Shown in pieces: positions 56,604 through 64,000 of a DNA stretch of 64,000 nt (positions within the stretch are counted from its first letter, which is position 1; each line of letters begins with the position of its first letter). A program made the translations under genes and the position numbers. The notes under the pieces are model-generated. The model saw only the letters and a program-made list of their open reading frames with translations. It did not search any database and was not told the DNA's origin. Source of the stretch: Trichococcus collinsii (GTDB lineage Bacteria; Bacillota; Bacilli; Lactobacillales; Aerococcaceae). The DNA is taken from assembly GCF_900107505.1 (NCBI RefSeq), contig NZ_FNQH01000001.1:248001-312000 (forward strand). The letters are read 5' to 3'.

Positions 56604-57212
56604 ATGGCTTTTACATTACCGGCTTTACCTTATGCGTACGACGCTTTGACACCATATATCGATGAGGAAACGATGCATTTGCATCATGAAAAACATCATA
56701 ATACCTACATTACGAATGTGAACGCAGCTTTGGAGAAACACCCTGAGTTGGCCGAAAAAACGATCGAAGAATTATTGGCTGACTTGAACAGTGTTCCGGA
56801 GGACATCCGTACGGCTGTCCGCAACAACGGCGGCGGACATGCAAACCACAGCTTATTCTGGACTGTTTTGGCGCCTAATGCAGGTGGAGAACCTACAGGA
56901 GCTGTTAAGGACGGAATCGAAGAAGCGTTTGGCAGCTTTGATGCTATGAAAGAAAAATTCGCAGCAGCAGCAGTTGGTCGCTTCGGATCCGGTTGGGCTT
57001 GGCTAGTAGTTTCCGATGGTAAATTGGAAATCACCTCTACACCAAACCAAGATTCACCGATCAGCGAAGGCAAAACGCCAATTTTAGGTCTTGATGTATG
57101 GGAACATGCTTATTACTTGAAATACAAAAACGTCCGTCCTGAGTACATCAAAGCATTCTGGAACCTTGTGAACTGGAATGAAGTCAACAACCGTTTAGCA
57201 GCTGCAAAATAA
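56604..57212 (+). CDS. sodA: Superoxide dismutase (Mn/Fe type)
   Basis: Dismutates superoxide in the cytosol. 202 residues, no signal peptide: [41 protein letters not shown] start (His ligands), [22 protein letters not shown], and [15 protein letters not shown] with Asp and His ligands. The [10 protein letters not shown] and GSGWAWLV motifs fit the manganese type. AGGAGG ribosome site; strongly biased codon use. Confidence 0.97.
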   Translation: MAFTLPALPYAYDALTPYIDEETMHLHHEKHHNTYITNVNAALEKHPELAEKTIEELLADLNSVPEDIRTAVRNNGGGHANHSLFWTVLAPNAGGEPTGAVKDGIEEAFGSFDAMKEKFAAAAVGRFGSGWAWLVVSDGKLEITSTPNQDSPISEGKTPILGLDVWEHAYYLKYKNVRPEYIKAFWNLVNWNEVNNRLAAAK

Positions 57213-57237
57213 GCAACAAAGTTATTGTAATCCGCTT

Positions 57238-57276
57238 AAAGGATTCAGGGCATCCGCTCTGAATCCTTTTTTTTTA
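57238..57276 (+). terminator. Terminator after sodA
   Basis: Eleven-bp stem AAAGGATTCAG / CTGAATCCTTT, ten-base loop, nine more Ts or nearly so. Confidence 0.92.
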
Positions 57277-57353
57277 CTATCAAAATATTGTGATTCAGGG
57301 TTGGCTTCACTTTTGGGCACTTCCAAGGGCGATTGTTTTACTTTCCGGATTTT

Positions 57354-57393
57354 ATCGCTTAATATATATCTTGTAAGATATATATTAAGCGAT
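57354..57393. promoter_or_regulatory. 40-bp perfect palindrome, likely operator of the MarR-type regulator
   Basis: Arms of 19 bases (57354-57372 and 57375-57393) separated by GT, fully complementary; AT-rich centre with alternating TATATAT. Ends 31 bases before the regulator start. A possible promoter is TTTTAC (57336-57341), 18 bases, TAATAT (57360-57365), whose -10 box lies inside the left arm. Confidence 0.8.
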
Positions 57394-57424
57394 GAGAATC
57401 ATTCGGAAAGGAGGCGGTATCAAG

Positions 57425-57880
57425 ATGGAGGAATCTATTTTTGAAAGGCCGCTTGAGGATCAGCTTTGTTTCGAGGTTTATCGGGCTGCAAATGCTTTTG
57501 GCAAAATGTATAACCGTGCTTTGAAAGAATTCCATTTGACATTCCCGCAGTACCTCGTTTTGCTTGCTCTATGGGATGAAGACAAAGTACTGATCAAAAA
57601 CATTGGGGAGCGTTTAGGGATGGGTATTGGAACATTGAATCCCATCTTGAATCGTCTCGAGAAACAAGGTTGGCTCACGAAAGAAACATCCCTTGTGGAT
57701 AAGCGCGCTACAATCATTTCCTTGAGTAAAAAAAGCATCACTTCTAAGAGAACAATCCATTTAGCTCTTTTATCCGAAGTGAATGCCTGTAATCTCGATG
57801 GCGTCGATGGCGTATTCTTGATGAAACAGTTGAAAATACTGAATAACGCGATGAATCAGGCAGATGACGATGCAGGCTAG
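57425..57880 (+). CDS. MarR-family regulator of the OhrR thiol-sensor type
   Basis: 151 residues from ATG 57425, AAAGGAGG ten bases ahead. Winged helix: LTFPQYLVLLALWDEDKVLIKNIGERLGMGIGTLNPILNRLEKQGWL and wing VDKRATIISLS. Cys15 lies in the DQLCFEVY motif, the position of the reactive cysteine in Bacillus OhrR; Tyr19 and Tyr29 are kept, but the Tyr40 position is Phe40. So peroxide or thiol-stress sensing is likely though not proven. No ohr gene is adjacent; an ABC exporter follows by 84 bases without a terminator. Confidence 0.88.
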   Translation: MEESIFERPLEDQLCFEVYRAANAFGKMYNRALKEFHLTFPQYLVLLALWDEDKVLIKNIGERLGMGIGTLNPILNRLEKQGWLTKETSLVDKRATIISLSKKSITSKRTIHLALLSEVNACNLDGVDGVFLMKQLKILNNAMNQADDDAG

Positions 57881-57964
57881 AACTGGACAATCATCCTGTT
57901 TGTGGCATCAAGATATTTTTCGTCAACTATAGATAAAAATTGAAGAAATGAAGGAGTTGCAACA

Positions 57965-59056
57965 ATGTTCTTAGCTTGGAAAGAAATTAAGCATGCAAAA
58001 ACAAGGTTTTCGCTGATCATCGGCGTCATGGTGTTGGTGTCCTACTTGGTGTTCTTTTTGGTGGGTCTTGCCTATGGTTTGGCCCAAGACAACCGAACCA
58101 GCGTAGATAAGTGGGATGCGGACGGCATCATTCTGACGGACGAATCGAATACAAACATCAACATGTCCATGCTCCCGAAAGGTGCAATCAATGAAGTTGT
58201 GGCTGATGAGGCTGCGGTAATCGGAATCGCGCCGAATGTCGTCAACAAAAAAGGAATATCAGGTGATGATGCCAAGATCGATACGACGTTCTTCGGAATC
58301 GAAGCGGATCAATTTCTGATGCCGGAAGTGATTGAAGGGGAAGCTTTCCAAAACGATGATGAGGTTGTCGCCGACATCAGTCTGAAGGAAGAAGAGGGCA
58401 TCGAGTTGGGCGATGTCCTGCAGCTCGCGGGTTCCGACAAAGAAGTGACGGTTGTCGGATTTACGGAAGACGCCAGATTCAGCGTCGCACCGGTGCTTTA
58501 TACTACGGTCAGTTCTTATCAGGAAGTCCGCTTTGAACAAATCGATGAATCGGATGAAGGGCGGGTCAGTGCCATCGTTGTTCGGGACAATGGTGATTCC
58601 ATCGCGGATGTGGATACAGGAAGCGCGGACTTGAAAATCTATTCGATAGCTGACTACATCAGTGAAATTCCGGGTTACACTGCGCAAGTGTTGACGTTTG
58701 GACTGATGATCGGCTTTCTGATCGTCATCGCTGCCGTAGTGATCGGGATCTTCATCTATGTGCTGACTATGCAGAAAACCAGTATGTTCGGTGTGATGAA
58801 AGCGCAAGGAATTTCGAGCGGTTATATCGCAAAATCGGTTGTCATCCAAACGTTTTTATTGGCTGCTATGGGAGTCGGTATCGGGTTATTGTTGACGGGC
58901 GCAACGGCTATGGTGTTGCCGGCAGCTGTTCCTTACCAAACGAACCTTAATTTCCTGGGCATCATTGCGGCCTTGCTTGTCATCATGGCCATGGTCGGCG
59001 GCGCATTTTCAGTAAGAGCGGTAGTCAAAATAGATCCATTGAAAGCAATCGGATAG
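57965..59056 (+). CDS. HrtB-like ABC exporter permease (FtsX/MacB fold)
   Basis: 363 residues, GAAGGAG before ATG. N-terminal helix (SLIIGVMVLVSYLVFFLVGLAYGLA), an extracytoplasmic domain of about 200 residues, and three C-terminal helices (FGLMIGFLIVIAAVVIGIFIYVLTM, FLLAAMGVGIGLLLTGATAMVL, LGIIAALLVIMAMVGGAFSV). The start MFLAWKEIKHAKTRF and the GLAYGLAQDN segment resemble HrtB heme exporters of staphylococci and lactococci. Forms a pair with the next gene ten bases on. Substrate (heme, lipid or drug) is inference. Confidence 0.85.
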   Translation: MFLAWKEIKHAKTRFSLIIGVMVLVSYLVFFLVGLAYGLAQDNRTSVDKWDADGIILTDESNTNINMSMLPKGAINEVVADEAAVIGIAPNVVNKKGISGDDAKIDTTFFGIEADQFLMPEVIEGEAFQNDDEVVADISLKEEEGIELGDVLQLAGSDKEVTVVGFTEDARFSVAPVLYTTVSSYQEVRFEQIDESDEGRVSAIVVRDNGDSIADVDTGSADLKIYSIADYISEIPGYTAQVLTFGLMIGFLIVIAAVVIGIFIYVLTMQKTSMFGVMKAQGISSGYIAKSVVIQTFLLAAMGVGIGLLLTGATAMVLPAAVPYQTNLNFLGIIAALLVIMAMVGGAFSVRAVVKIDPLKAIG

Positions 59057-59066
59057 GAGTGAGCAT

Positions 59067-59744
59067 ATGAAATTAATCGAATTGATAGATGTATCCCGTT
59101 CATTCGGGGAAGGCGAATTGAGGATAGACGCATTGAAGGCAACCAATCTTGCTGTTGAAGCCGGAGAATTTGTCGCAATCATCGGGCCGAGTGGATCGGG
59201 TAAAAGTACATTTTTGACCATTACAGGTGGATTGCAGTCGCCTTCCGAAGGTCGGGTCCTGATCAATGGCAATCCATTCAGTGATGTGAGCGAGAAAAAA
59301 CGAGCAAAATTGCGATTCGAGGAGATCGGATTCATACTCCAAGCTTCCAACTTGGTCCCGTTTCTGACTGTCCAAGATCAATTGCATTTGGCCAATAAAG
59401 TCGAACGTAGCAAAGTGGATAAACAAAAAAGGGATGACTTATTGAAAGAATTGGGCATCTTCGAATTGAAAAATAAATTTCCGAGTGACCTCTCCGGCGG
59501 CCAGAGGCAAAGGGTCGCCATCGCCCGTGCCCTCTACCATGACCCTGCTGTCATTCTTGCGGATGAACCGACAGCCAGTCTGGATACGCAAAAGGCTTTC
59601 GAAGTTGTGGAAATTTTGGCGAGGGAAACAAAGTTGAAAAAAAAGGCTACCATCATGGTGACGCATGATGAGCGTTTGATAGACTATTGTGATAAAGTTT
59701 ATGTAATGAAAGACGGCATTTTGACAGAAAGAACCGGAAGCTGA
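59067..59744 (+). CDS. HrtA-like ABC exporter ATPase
   Basis: 225 residues. Walker A IIGPSGSGKSTFL, Q-loop FILQASNLVPFLTVQDQL, signature DLSGGQRQRVAIARAL, Walker B AVILADEPTASLDTQ, H-loop MVTHDERL. The LRFEEIGFILQASNLVPFL stretch resembles HrtA. All catalytic residues are present. The A-V-E-A-G-EF segment is of the MacB/LolD class that works with FtsX-type permeases. Confidence 0.9.
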   Translation: MKLIELIDVSRSFGEGELRIDALKATNLAVEAGEFVAIIGPSGSGKSTFLTITGGLQSPSEGRVLINGNPFSDVSEKKRAKLRFEEIGFILQASNLVPFLTVQDQLHLANKVERSKVDKQKRDDLLKELGIFELKNKFPSDLSGGQRQRVAIARALYHDPAVILADEPTASLDTQKAFEVVEILARETKLKKKATIMVTHDERLIDYCDKVYVMKDGILTERTGS

Positions 59745-59776
59745 AACAACAACGGGTAACGAAAAAGGAGGAACAA

Positions 59777-60178
59777 ATGATGGACAGCATTAAATTGTAT
59801 TTCTTGACATTTTTTGTGTTTTTTTTAGTGGATATTGTCTGGTTAGGCGTGGTATCCAAAAATATTTACAGCAAGTATTTGGGACACCTCATGGCTCCGA
59901 ATGTCAATTGGGTGGCAGCAATAATCTTCTATCTATTGTTCATAGGTGGACTCGTATTTTTCGTGGTTCATCCAGCGCTTTTGAAAGAAAGTCTGCAATA
60001 TGCCATTTTGGCTGGCGGTTTTTTCGGGTTGATCGCGTATGCGACGTATGATTTGACCAATCTGGCCACTTTGAAAGATTGGCCGATTACGATCACCCTG
60101 ATTGATTTGGCCTGGGGAACGTTTTTGAACGCTGCAACTGCAGGCATTACATATGTTGCGGCACAAAGATTTCTTTGA
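59777..60178 (+). CDS. DUF2177 family membrane protein
   Basis: 133 residues, four membrane helices: LYFLTFFVFFLVDIVWLGVV, VAAIIFYLLFIGGLVFFVV, AILAGGFFGLIAYATYDLTNLATL and an ITLIDLAWGTFLNAATAGITYVAA segment. YDLTNLATLKDWP is the DUF2177 signature. AAAGGAGG ahead of ATG 59777; a second ATG follows directly. Function unknown; in this operon it lies between the exporter and the lipid-related fusion. Confidence 0.88.
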   Translation: MMDSIKLYFLTFFVFFLVDIVWLGVVSKNIYSKYLGHLMAPNVNWVAAIIFYLLFIGGLVFFVVHPALLKESLQYAILAGGFFGLIAYATYDLTNLATLKDWPITITLIDLAWGTFLNAATAGITYVAAQRFL

Positions 60179-60216
60179 GCAACCAAAAAAGCCTAAGAGC
60201 GGATAGGGGAGGACCA

Positions 60217-62010
60217 ATGAATATTTCAAAATTGGACAGCGAAAATCTTTACTATTCTTTTGTGTCGGGTGCACAGGAGGTCATAAAAAATAAAAATAGC
60301 CTGAATGAAATCAACGTGTTTCCAGTCGCTGACGGGGATACTGGCAGTAACCTTTCTTCCACCATGCATGCGATCATCTTGGATGCGAGAATCTCCGGAT
60401 CCGTTAAGGAAACGATGAACAGTATTGCAGATGCTGCTTTGACGGGTGCCAGGGGAAATTCAGGTATCATCATTGCGCAATACATCAACGGGATCTTTCT
60501 CAGTCTGATGGATGAGGAGACGATAACCATCCCTTCGTTTGCAGAAACGGTCAAAAAAGCGGTTCCTTATGCTTATCAGGCGATTTCGGATCCGGTGGAA
60601 GGGACAATCATCACCGTCATCCGGGAATGGGCGGATGCGGTGTACAGCCATAAAGACCTTTCGGCAAACTTCTCCGAATTGTTTTCAAAATCGATGATCA
60701 CAGCCAACAATTCTTTGGAAGCGACAACTTCTCGTTTAAAAGTGCTTCAGGACTCCAGAGTCGTCGATTCCGGCGCGAAGGGGTTTGTCTACTTTCTTCA
60801 AGGATTTGCAACTTTTTTGCGCACCGGAAAGGTTGACTTGGAGGTCAGCGATGAACCGGAAGATCTTTCTTTCAATGAGGAATTGATCCATAGTCAAGGG
60901 GAGATACGCCATCGCTACTGTACCGAAGCGTTGTTGTCATCGGATTCGATTGATCTGGAAGCACTGAGAGCGGAACTGGCACTGTATGGTGATTCCTTGA
61001 TTGTGGCAGGCAATAACCACAAAGCTAGAATCCATATTCACGCCAATGCGCCGGAACAAGTATTCCAGGTTTTGCGCAAAAAAGGCATTATCCTACAACA
61101 GAAGGCGGATGATATGGTCAGACAGAACGAATCAGCCTTTGACCGGAAATACGACACTGCACTGATCACAGATTCAATCGCGGACCTTCCGCAGGAAATG
61201 CTCGATCGCTATCAAGTGCACATGCTGCCGCTCAACCTGAATTTTGACAATACCTCCTATCTAGATAAGGTGACGATGACACCAGAACTTTTTTATCCTT
61301 TGCTGGAAGAAGCCATCGAATATCCGAAGAGTTCACAGCCGAATCCAATTGTTGTAGAGAAATATCTTGACACGGTGCTCTCCCATTACAATAAAGTCAT
61401 TATTTTGACTGTTGCGAAAGAGCAGAGCGGAACCAACAGCGTGTTCCAAAATGCTGTCTCAAAAAAACTGCATGAAGGGAAAAAAATTGCCGTGATCGAT
61501 TCGAAGCGGAATTCCGGTGCGGAAGGATTGCTTGTCATGAAAGCGGCAGAAATGATCGCGGCGGAAACTCCTTTTGATGAAATCGTTGGAGCGATTGAAC
61601 ACTTGAGGGAACGCACAAATATCTTCGTCAGCGTGAATAACTTAAAATACATGGTGAAATCCGGACGGTTAAGTAAAGTTTCCGGGTTAGCTGCGATGAC
61701 AATCAATCTCAAACCTGTCGTATCTATCGATGCAGAAGGCAAAGGTTCGATAGCTGAGAAGGCGTTCAGCGAAAAAGGGAATGAAAAGAAGCTGTTCCGA
61801 TTGCTGGAAAAGGTAAATGCACAGGAGCAGATTTCGAGATATGCGATCGTGCATGCCAATAATCCCGAAAAAGCTGAAGCCTATCGTAAGCGCAGCGTCG
61901 CCTTGCTTGGCAAGGAACCTGAGTATATCATGAACATCTCTACAATCGTCGGAATGAGTGCCGGTGTCGGCACTGTGGCGATTTCATATATGTGTGAGGA
62001 GGAATTATAG
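60217..62010 (+). CDS. DAK2-DegV fusion protein (FakA-type kinase domain joined to FakB-type fatty-acid-binding domain)
   Basis: 597 residues from ATG 60217 with GGGAGG ahead. Residues 1 to about 200 form a DhaL/DAK2 kinase domain with NVFPVADGDTGSN (Asp39, Asp41) and LTGARGNSGIIIAQYINGIF; a middle domain to about 300; then a full DegV domain (TALITDSIADLPQEML, MLPLNLNFD, KSSQPNP, LTVAKEQSGTNSVFQNA, VIDSKRNSGAEGLLV, YMVKSGRLSKVSGL, KPVVSID) which in FakB holds the fatty acid. The stand-alone FakA at 10.3 kb has the classical C-terminal domain instead. Likely makes or handles acyl-phosphate; substrate is inferred. Confidence 0.9.
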   Translation: MNISKLDSENLYYSFVSGAQEVIKNKNSLNEINVFPVADGDTGSNLSSTMHAIILDARISGSVKETMNSIADAALTGARGNSGIIIAQYINGIFLSLMDEETITIPSFAETVKKAVPYAYQAISDPVEGTIITVIREWADAVYSHKDLSANFSELFSKSMITANNSLEATTSRLKVLQDSRVVDSGAKGFVYFLQGFATFLRTGKVDLEVSDEPEDLSFNEELIHSQGEIRHRYCTEALLSSDSIDLEALRAELALYGDSLIVAGNNHKARIHIHANAPEQVFQVLRKKGIILQQKADDMVRQNESAFDRKYDTALITDSIADLPQEMLDRYQVHMLPLNLNFDNTSYLDKVTMTPELFYPLLEEAIEYPKSSQPNPIVVEKYLDTVLSHYNKVIILTVAKEQSGTNSVFQNAVSKKLHEGKKIAVIDSKRNSGAEGLLVMKAAEMIAAETPFDEIVGAIEHLRERTNIFVSVNNLKYMVKSGRLSKVSGLAAMTINLKPVVSIDAEGKGSIAEKAFSEKGNEKKLFRLLEKVNAQEQISRYAIVHANNPEKAEAYRKRSVALLGKEPEYIMNISTIVGMSAGVGTVAISYMCEEEL

Positions 62011-62790
62011 ATGAATGCTTTTCTGTTAAGTGCTCTAGTACTATGGATCTTCTTTTCAATCATATTCATAGTCGCGCAATATCTTAATAATAATTCGATT
62101 GTGGACAGCTTTTGGGGACCGGCCTTCCTGTTGGTCGCAATCGTAACATTCCTGAATTCCGACGTCATCGGTTTGCGGGCGGTCGTGCTGTTGACAATGG
62201 TGGCAATCTGGGCTTTGCGGCTCTTTTTGTACATAACCGTCCGGAATTGGAACAAACCTGAAGATTATCGCTACATCAATATGCGGAAGCGATGGGGGAC
62301 CTCTATGGTGCGTCTGAAGGCTTACGCACATGTCTTTGTTCTACAAGGAGTGCTGGCCTTTTTCGTATCTTTGCCGATTATCGTCACGAACACTTCGACT
62401 GATCAAGAATTGGCGCCGTTCCACTTTGCCGGCATCGGCTTGTGGATCATCGGATTCCTCTTCGAGACGATCGGGGATGCGCAACTCAAACGTTTTAAAG
62501 CCGATCCAAGCAACAAGGGCAAGCTGATGATGGAGGGCCTTTGGCAGTACACGCGCCACCCGAATTACTTTGGTGAGGCTGCGATGTGGTGGGGTATTTT
62601 TATAGTAGCGCTGAGTGGTCTGGGAAGCTTCTATATGATCATCAGTCCAATTATCATGACGCTGCTGCTGCTGTTCGTATCGGGTGTCCCGTTGCTTGAA
62701 AAGAAATATGCAGGCCGCGAAGATTTCGCAGCTTATACTAAACGGACAAATAAATTTTTCCCATGGTTCCCAAAAATGACCAAAAGCTGA
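62011..62790 (+). CDS. DUF1295/steroid 5-alpha-reductase-like membrane protein
   Basis: 259 residues, six or seven membrane helices. The ATG follows the preceding stop codon directly, with GGAGG nine bases upstream, so translation is coupled. The C-terminal cytoplasmic signature [36 protein letters not shown] (seen as [21 protein letters not shown]) is typical of DUF1295 and related isoprenyl/lipid methyltransferases and 5-alpha reductases. Probably acts on a membrane lipid or isoprenoid; the reaction is not known. Last gene of the operon. Confidence 0.9.
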   Translation: MNAFLLSALVLWIFFSIIFIVAQYLNNNSIVDSFWGPAFLLVAIVTFLNSDVIGLRAVVLLTMVAIWALRLFLYITVRNWNKPEDYRYINMRKRWGTSMVRLKAYAHVFVLQGVLAFFVSLPIIVTNTSTDQELAPFHFAGIGLWIIGFLFETIGDAQLKRFKADPSNKGKLMMEGLWQYTRHPNYFGEAAMWWGIFIVALSGLGSFYMIISPIIMTLLLLFVSGVPLLEKKYAGREDFAAYTKRTNKFFPWFPKMTKS

Positions 62791-62860
62791 ACGACTTCGT
62801 TCAGCCCTGAAATAGACAAGAAAAGCGGCTGGAATTTGCTCCTAGCCGCTTTTCTTATTT
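62786..62860. terminator. Double hairpin between the DUF1295 and YfhO-like genes
   Basis: GCTGAACG-ACTT-CGTTCAGC at 62786-62805 (overlapping the stop codon), then AAGAAAAGCGGCT / AGCCGCTTTTCTT at 62818-62830 and 62844-62856, with T and A tracts. Serves both convergent genes; the minus-strand gene ends in it. Confidence 0.88.
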
Positions 62861-64000
62861 AATTTTACGATATTTTTTCAATAATAAGGCACCAGCGATT
62901 GAAATGCCACTGATTGAAAGACCAGTTATCAGATAGGGGGTGCGGTACGTCAAAACGATGGTATGTTTGCCTGCGCTGATTGGCACCGCCAGTAGACCAT
63001 TCAGCGCGGTTGTTGTTTTGGCCATTTCACCATCGATCGTCACTTCCCAGCCCTCGCTATAGGGGATTGTCGTCAACAATATTTCATTTTTATCCCCAAT
63101 AGTGACGGAACCTGTGATGTGCGTCTGACTGAACGAGGAGATTGTCATGCTTTCCGCTTGGCGGGATGAAATGGTTTCCTCGAACAGATCTTTGTTCAAT
63201 TCGTAAAGTTTCAGGTCCTGTACCCGAATCGAATCCTCGCGCAGTTCGATTGTAAAAGTGATGTTTTCACCCTGTTGGTTGCTTGCGATGTTGATGACCT
63301 GATCGTTCCGGAAGGTCGTATAATAATCCAACTTCACATTATTCACATAAAGTGTCGCATCATCGTCATCGATGCCCGCATCCAGAATCAGATAATAAGG
63401 ATTGTCGCTCGTAGGCGTGAACTGGAATTCAATCCTGGAGATTGCACCATCCACAGACCGATAGTAGGTTGTGTTCTGTGCATCACCGGCAGCGGATGTG
63501 ACATTCTGGAAAACGTTGGAATCGAACGGACGCAAGGAGAAATAAGGTTCGACGCTTTCCTGATTGTTGAAGGCATCCAGCAGCTGTTCCTGCATCAATA
63601 TGGGTTGATCCTCGATCAAATCAAGTTCCAATACACTTTCGGAAACCCCAAATGCCAATGACAACGCATATGGATTTTCGTAGGTGGTGGATCTATCCGT
63701 TTCGGAATAAAAATTGTACTGGGTAAGATCCGGGCGGGTGGAGTTGCGGTTCAACCGATATAAGTTGTCGTTGATGTCATAAAATGTTTCCGGCAACTTC
63801 TTGTCCTGAATAAAATATTTCACGCCGAACAGTGCATCCGTAAACAATGTTCCGGTTGAGTAAACGATAAACCCGTTCCCGTCCGGAAAGCCCAATGATC
63901 CGAACAAGGCAGGAATCTCCTTTTCGAAAGTGGAGCTGAAATGATTGATTCCGGCATAATTGGCTTGAAAGCTGTCGTTTTTGGAGCGTTGGAACGTTTT
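62855..64000 (-). CDS. YfhO family membrane protein, 5' part beyond window edge
   Basis: The frame is open from the right edge (64000) to the stop at 62855: about 381 C-terminal residues are visible and the N-terminal helices lie outside. Seen: GINHFSSTFEKEIPALFGSLG, STGTLFTDALFGVKYFI, typical of the YfhO family of large multi-helix proteins (850-900 residues) linked to wall or lipoteichoic acid glycosylation. The visible part is a long extracytoplasmic domain with beta-sandwich-like TLYVNNVKLDYYTTF, LLTTIPYSEGWEVTIDGE, AGKHTIVLTYRTPYL, and a final helix (ITGLSISGISIAGALLL) with a basic end. Function inferred from family. Confidence 0.88.
   Translation of the reverse strand, partial: KTFQRSKNDSFQANYAGINHFSSTFEKEIPALFGSLGFPDGNGFIVYSTGTLFTDALFGVKYFIQDKKLPETFYDINDNLYRLNRNSTRPDLTQYNFYSETDRSTTYENPYALSLAFGVSESVLELDLIEDQPILMQEQLLDAFNNQESVEPYFSLRPFDSNVFQNVTSAAGDAQNTTYYRSVDGAISRIEFQFTPTSDNPYYLILDAGIDDDDATLYVNNVKLDYYTTFRNDQVINIASNQQGENITFTIELREDSIRVQDLKLYELNKDLFEETISSRQAESMTISSFSQTHITGSVTIGDKNEILLTTIPYSEGWEVTIDGEMAKTTTALNGLLAVPISAGKHTIVLTYRTPYLITGLSISGISIAGALLLKKYRKIK

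Overview
The window is ordinary chromosome of a low- to mid-GC Gram-positive bacterium, almost certainly a member of the Lactobacillales. The evidence is the priA-fmt-rsmB-stp-prkC-rsgA-rpe-thiN order, a PASTA kinase, a plsX/acpP block, an oppDFBCA cluster in the lactococcal gene order, ComN and a YtoI-like protein, strong AAGGAGG ribosome sites and a CtsR-type operator at clpB. By eye the base composition is in the mid-40s percent GC. Together with the adhE/zwf/sodA set this would fit a Trichococcus-like Carnobacteriaceae, but the genus is an inference. Almost everything reads on the + strand; only rpmB, zwf, a DUF1189 gene and a YfhO-like gene are on the minus strand. I see no IS element, prophage, CRISPR array, tRNA or rRNA gene.

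Layout. 1-9.3 kb: replication restart helicase PriA (cut by the left edge), initiator tRNA formylation, 16S rRNA methylation, the Stp/PrkC phosphatase-kinase pair, ribosome GTPase RsgA, Rpe and thiamine pyrophosphokinase. 9.4-15.6 kb: divergent L28, then Asp23-FakA, RecG, and the phospholipid/fatty acid genes plsX and acpP. 15.8-21.5 kb: a complete oligopeptide importer (two ATPases, two permeases, lipoprotein). 21.7-32.4 kb: RNase III, SMC, a HAD phosphatase, FtsY, YlxM-Ffh, and the ribosome block rpsP-khpA-rimM-trmD-rplS. 32.5-43 kb: a small unknown protein, HAD phosphatase, alpha/beta hydrolase, SufT-like protein, ClpB under a probable CtsR box, an NfeD-FloA membrane-domain operon, a TIM-barrel isomerase, Tgt, YajC and ComN. 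43.1-46.3 kb: a long regulatory region and the bifunctional alcohol/aldehyde dehydrogenase AdhE. 46.5-54 kb: a DtxR-family metal regulator with its own operator, DinB, a ZIP transporter, a metallo-hydrolase, YtoI, NrnA and convergent zwf. 54.1-57.3 kb: a DEAD-box helicase, a DUF1189 protein and superoxide dismutase. 57.35-62.8 kb: a regulator-exporter-lipid operon. 62.9 kb to the right edge: the C-terminal part of a YfhO-like membrane protein.

The most unusual stretch is 57.35-62.8 kb. An OhrR-type thiol MarR regulator, preceded by a 40-bp palindrome, appears to be co-transcribed with a HrtBA-like ABC exporter, a DUF2177 membrane protein, a single-chain fusion of a DAK2 (FakA-type) kinase domain to a DegV (FakB-type) fatty-acid-binding domain, and a DUF1295 membrane enzyme. 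There is no terminator between them. Other points worth a check are a strong in-frame ribosome site inside adhE exactly at the start of its alcohol dehydrogenase half, the cre/Rex-like/promoter layout upstream of adhE, and several palindromes in promoter regions.
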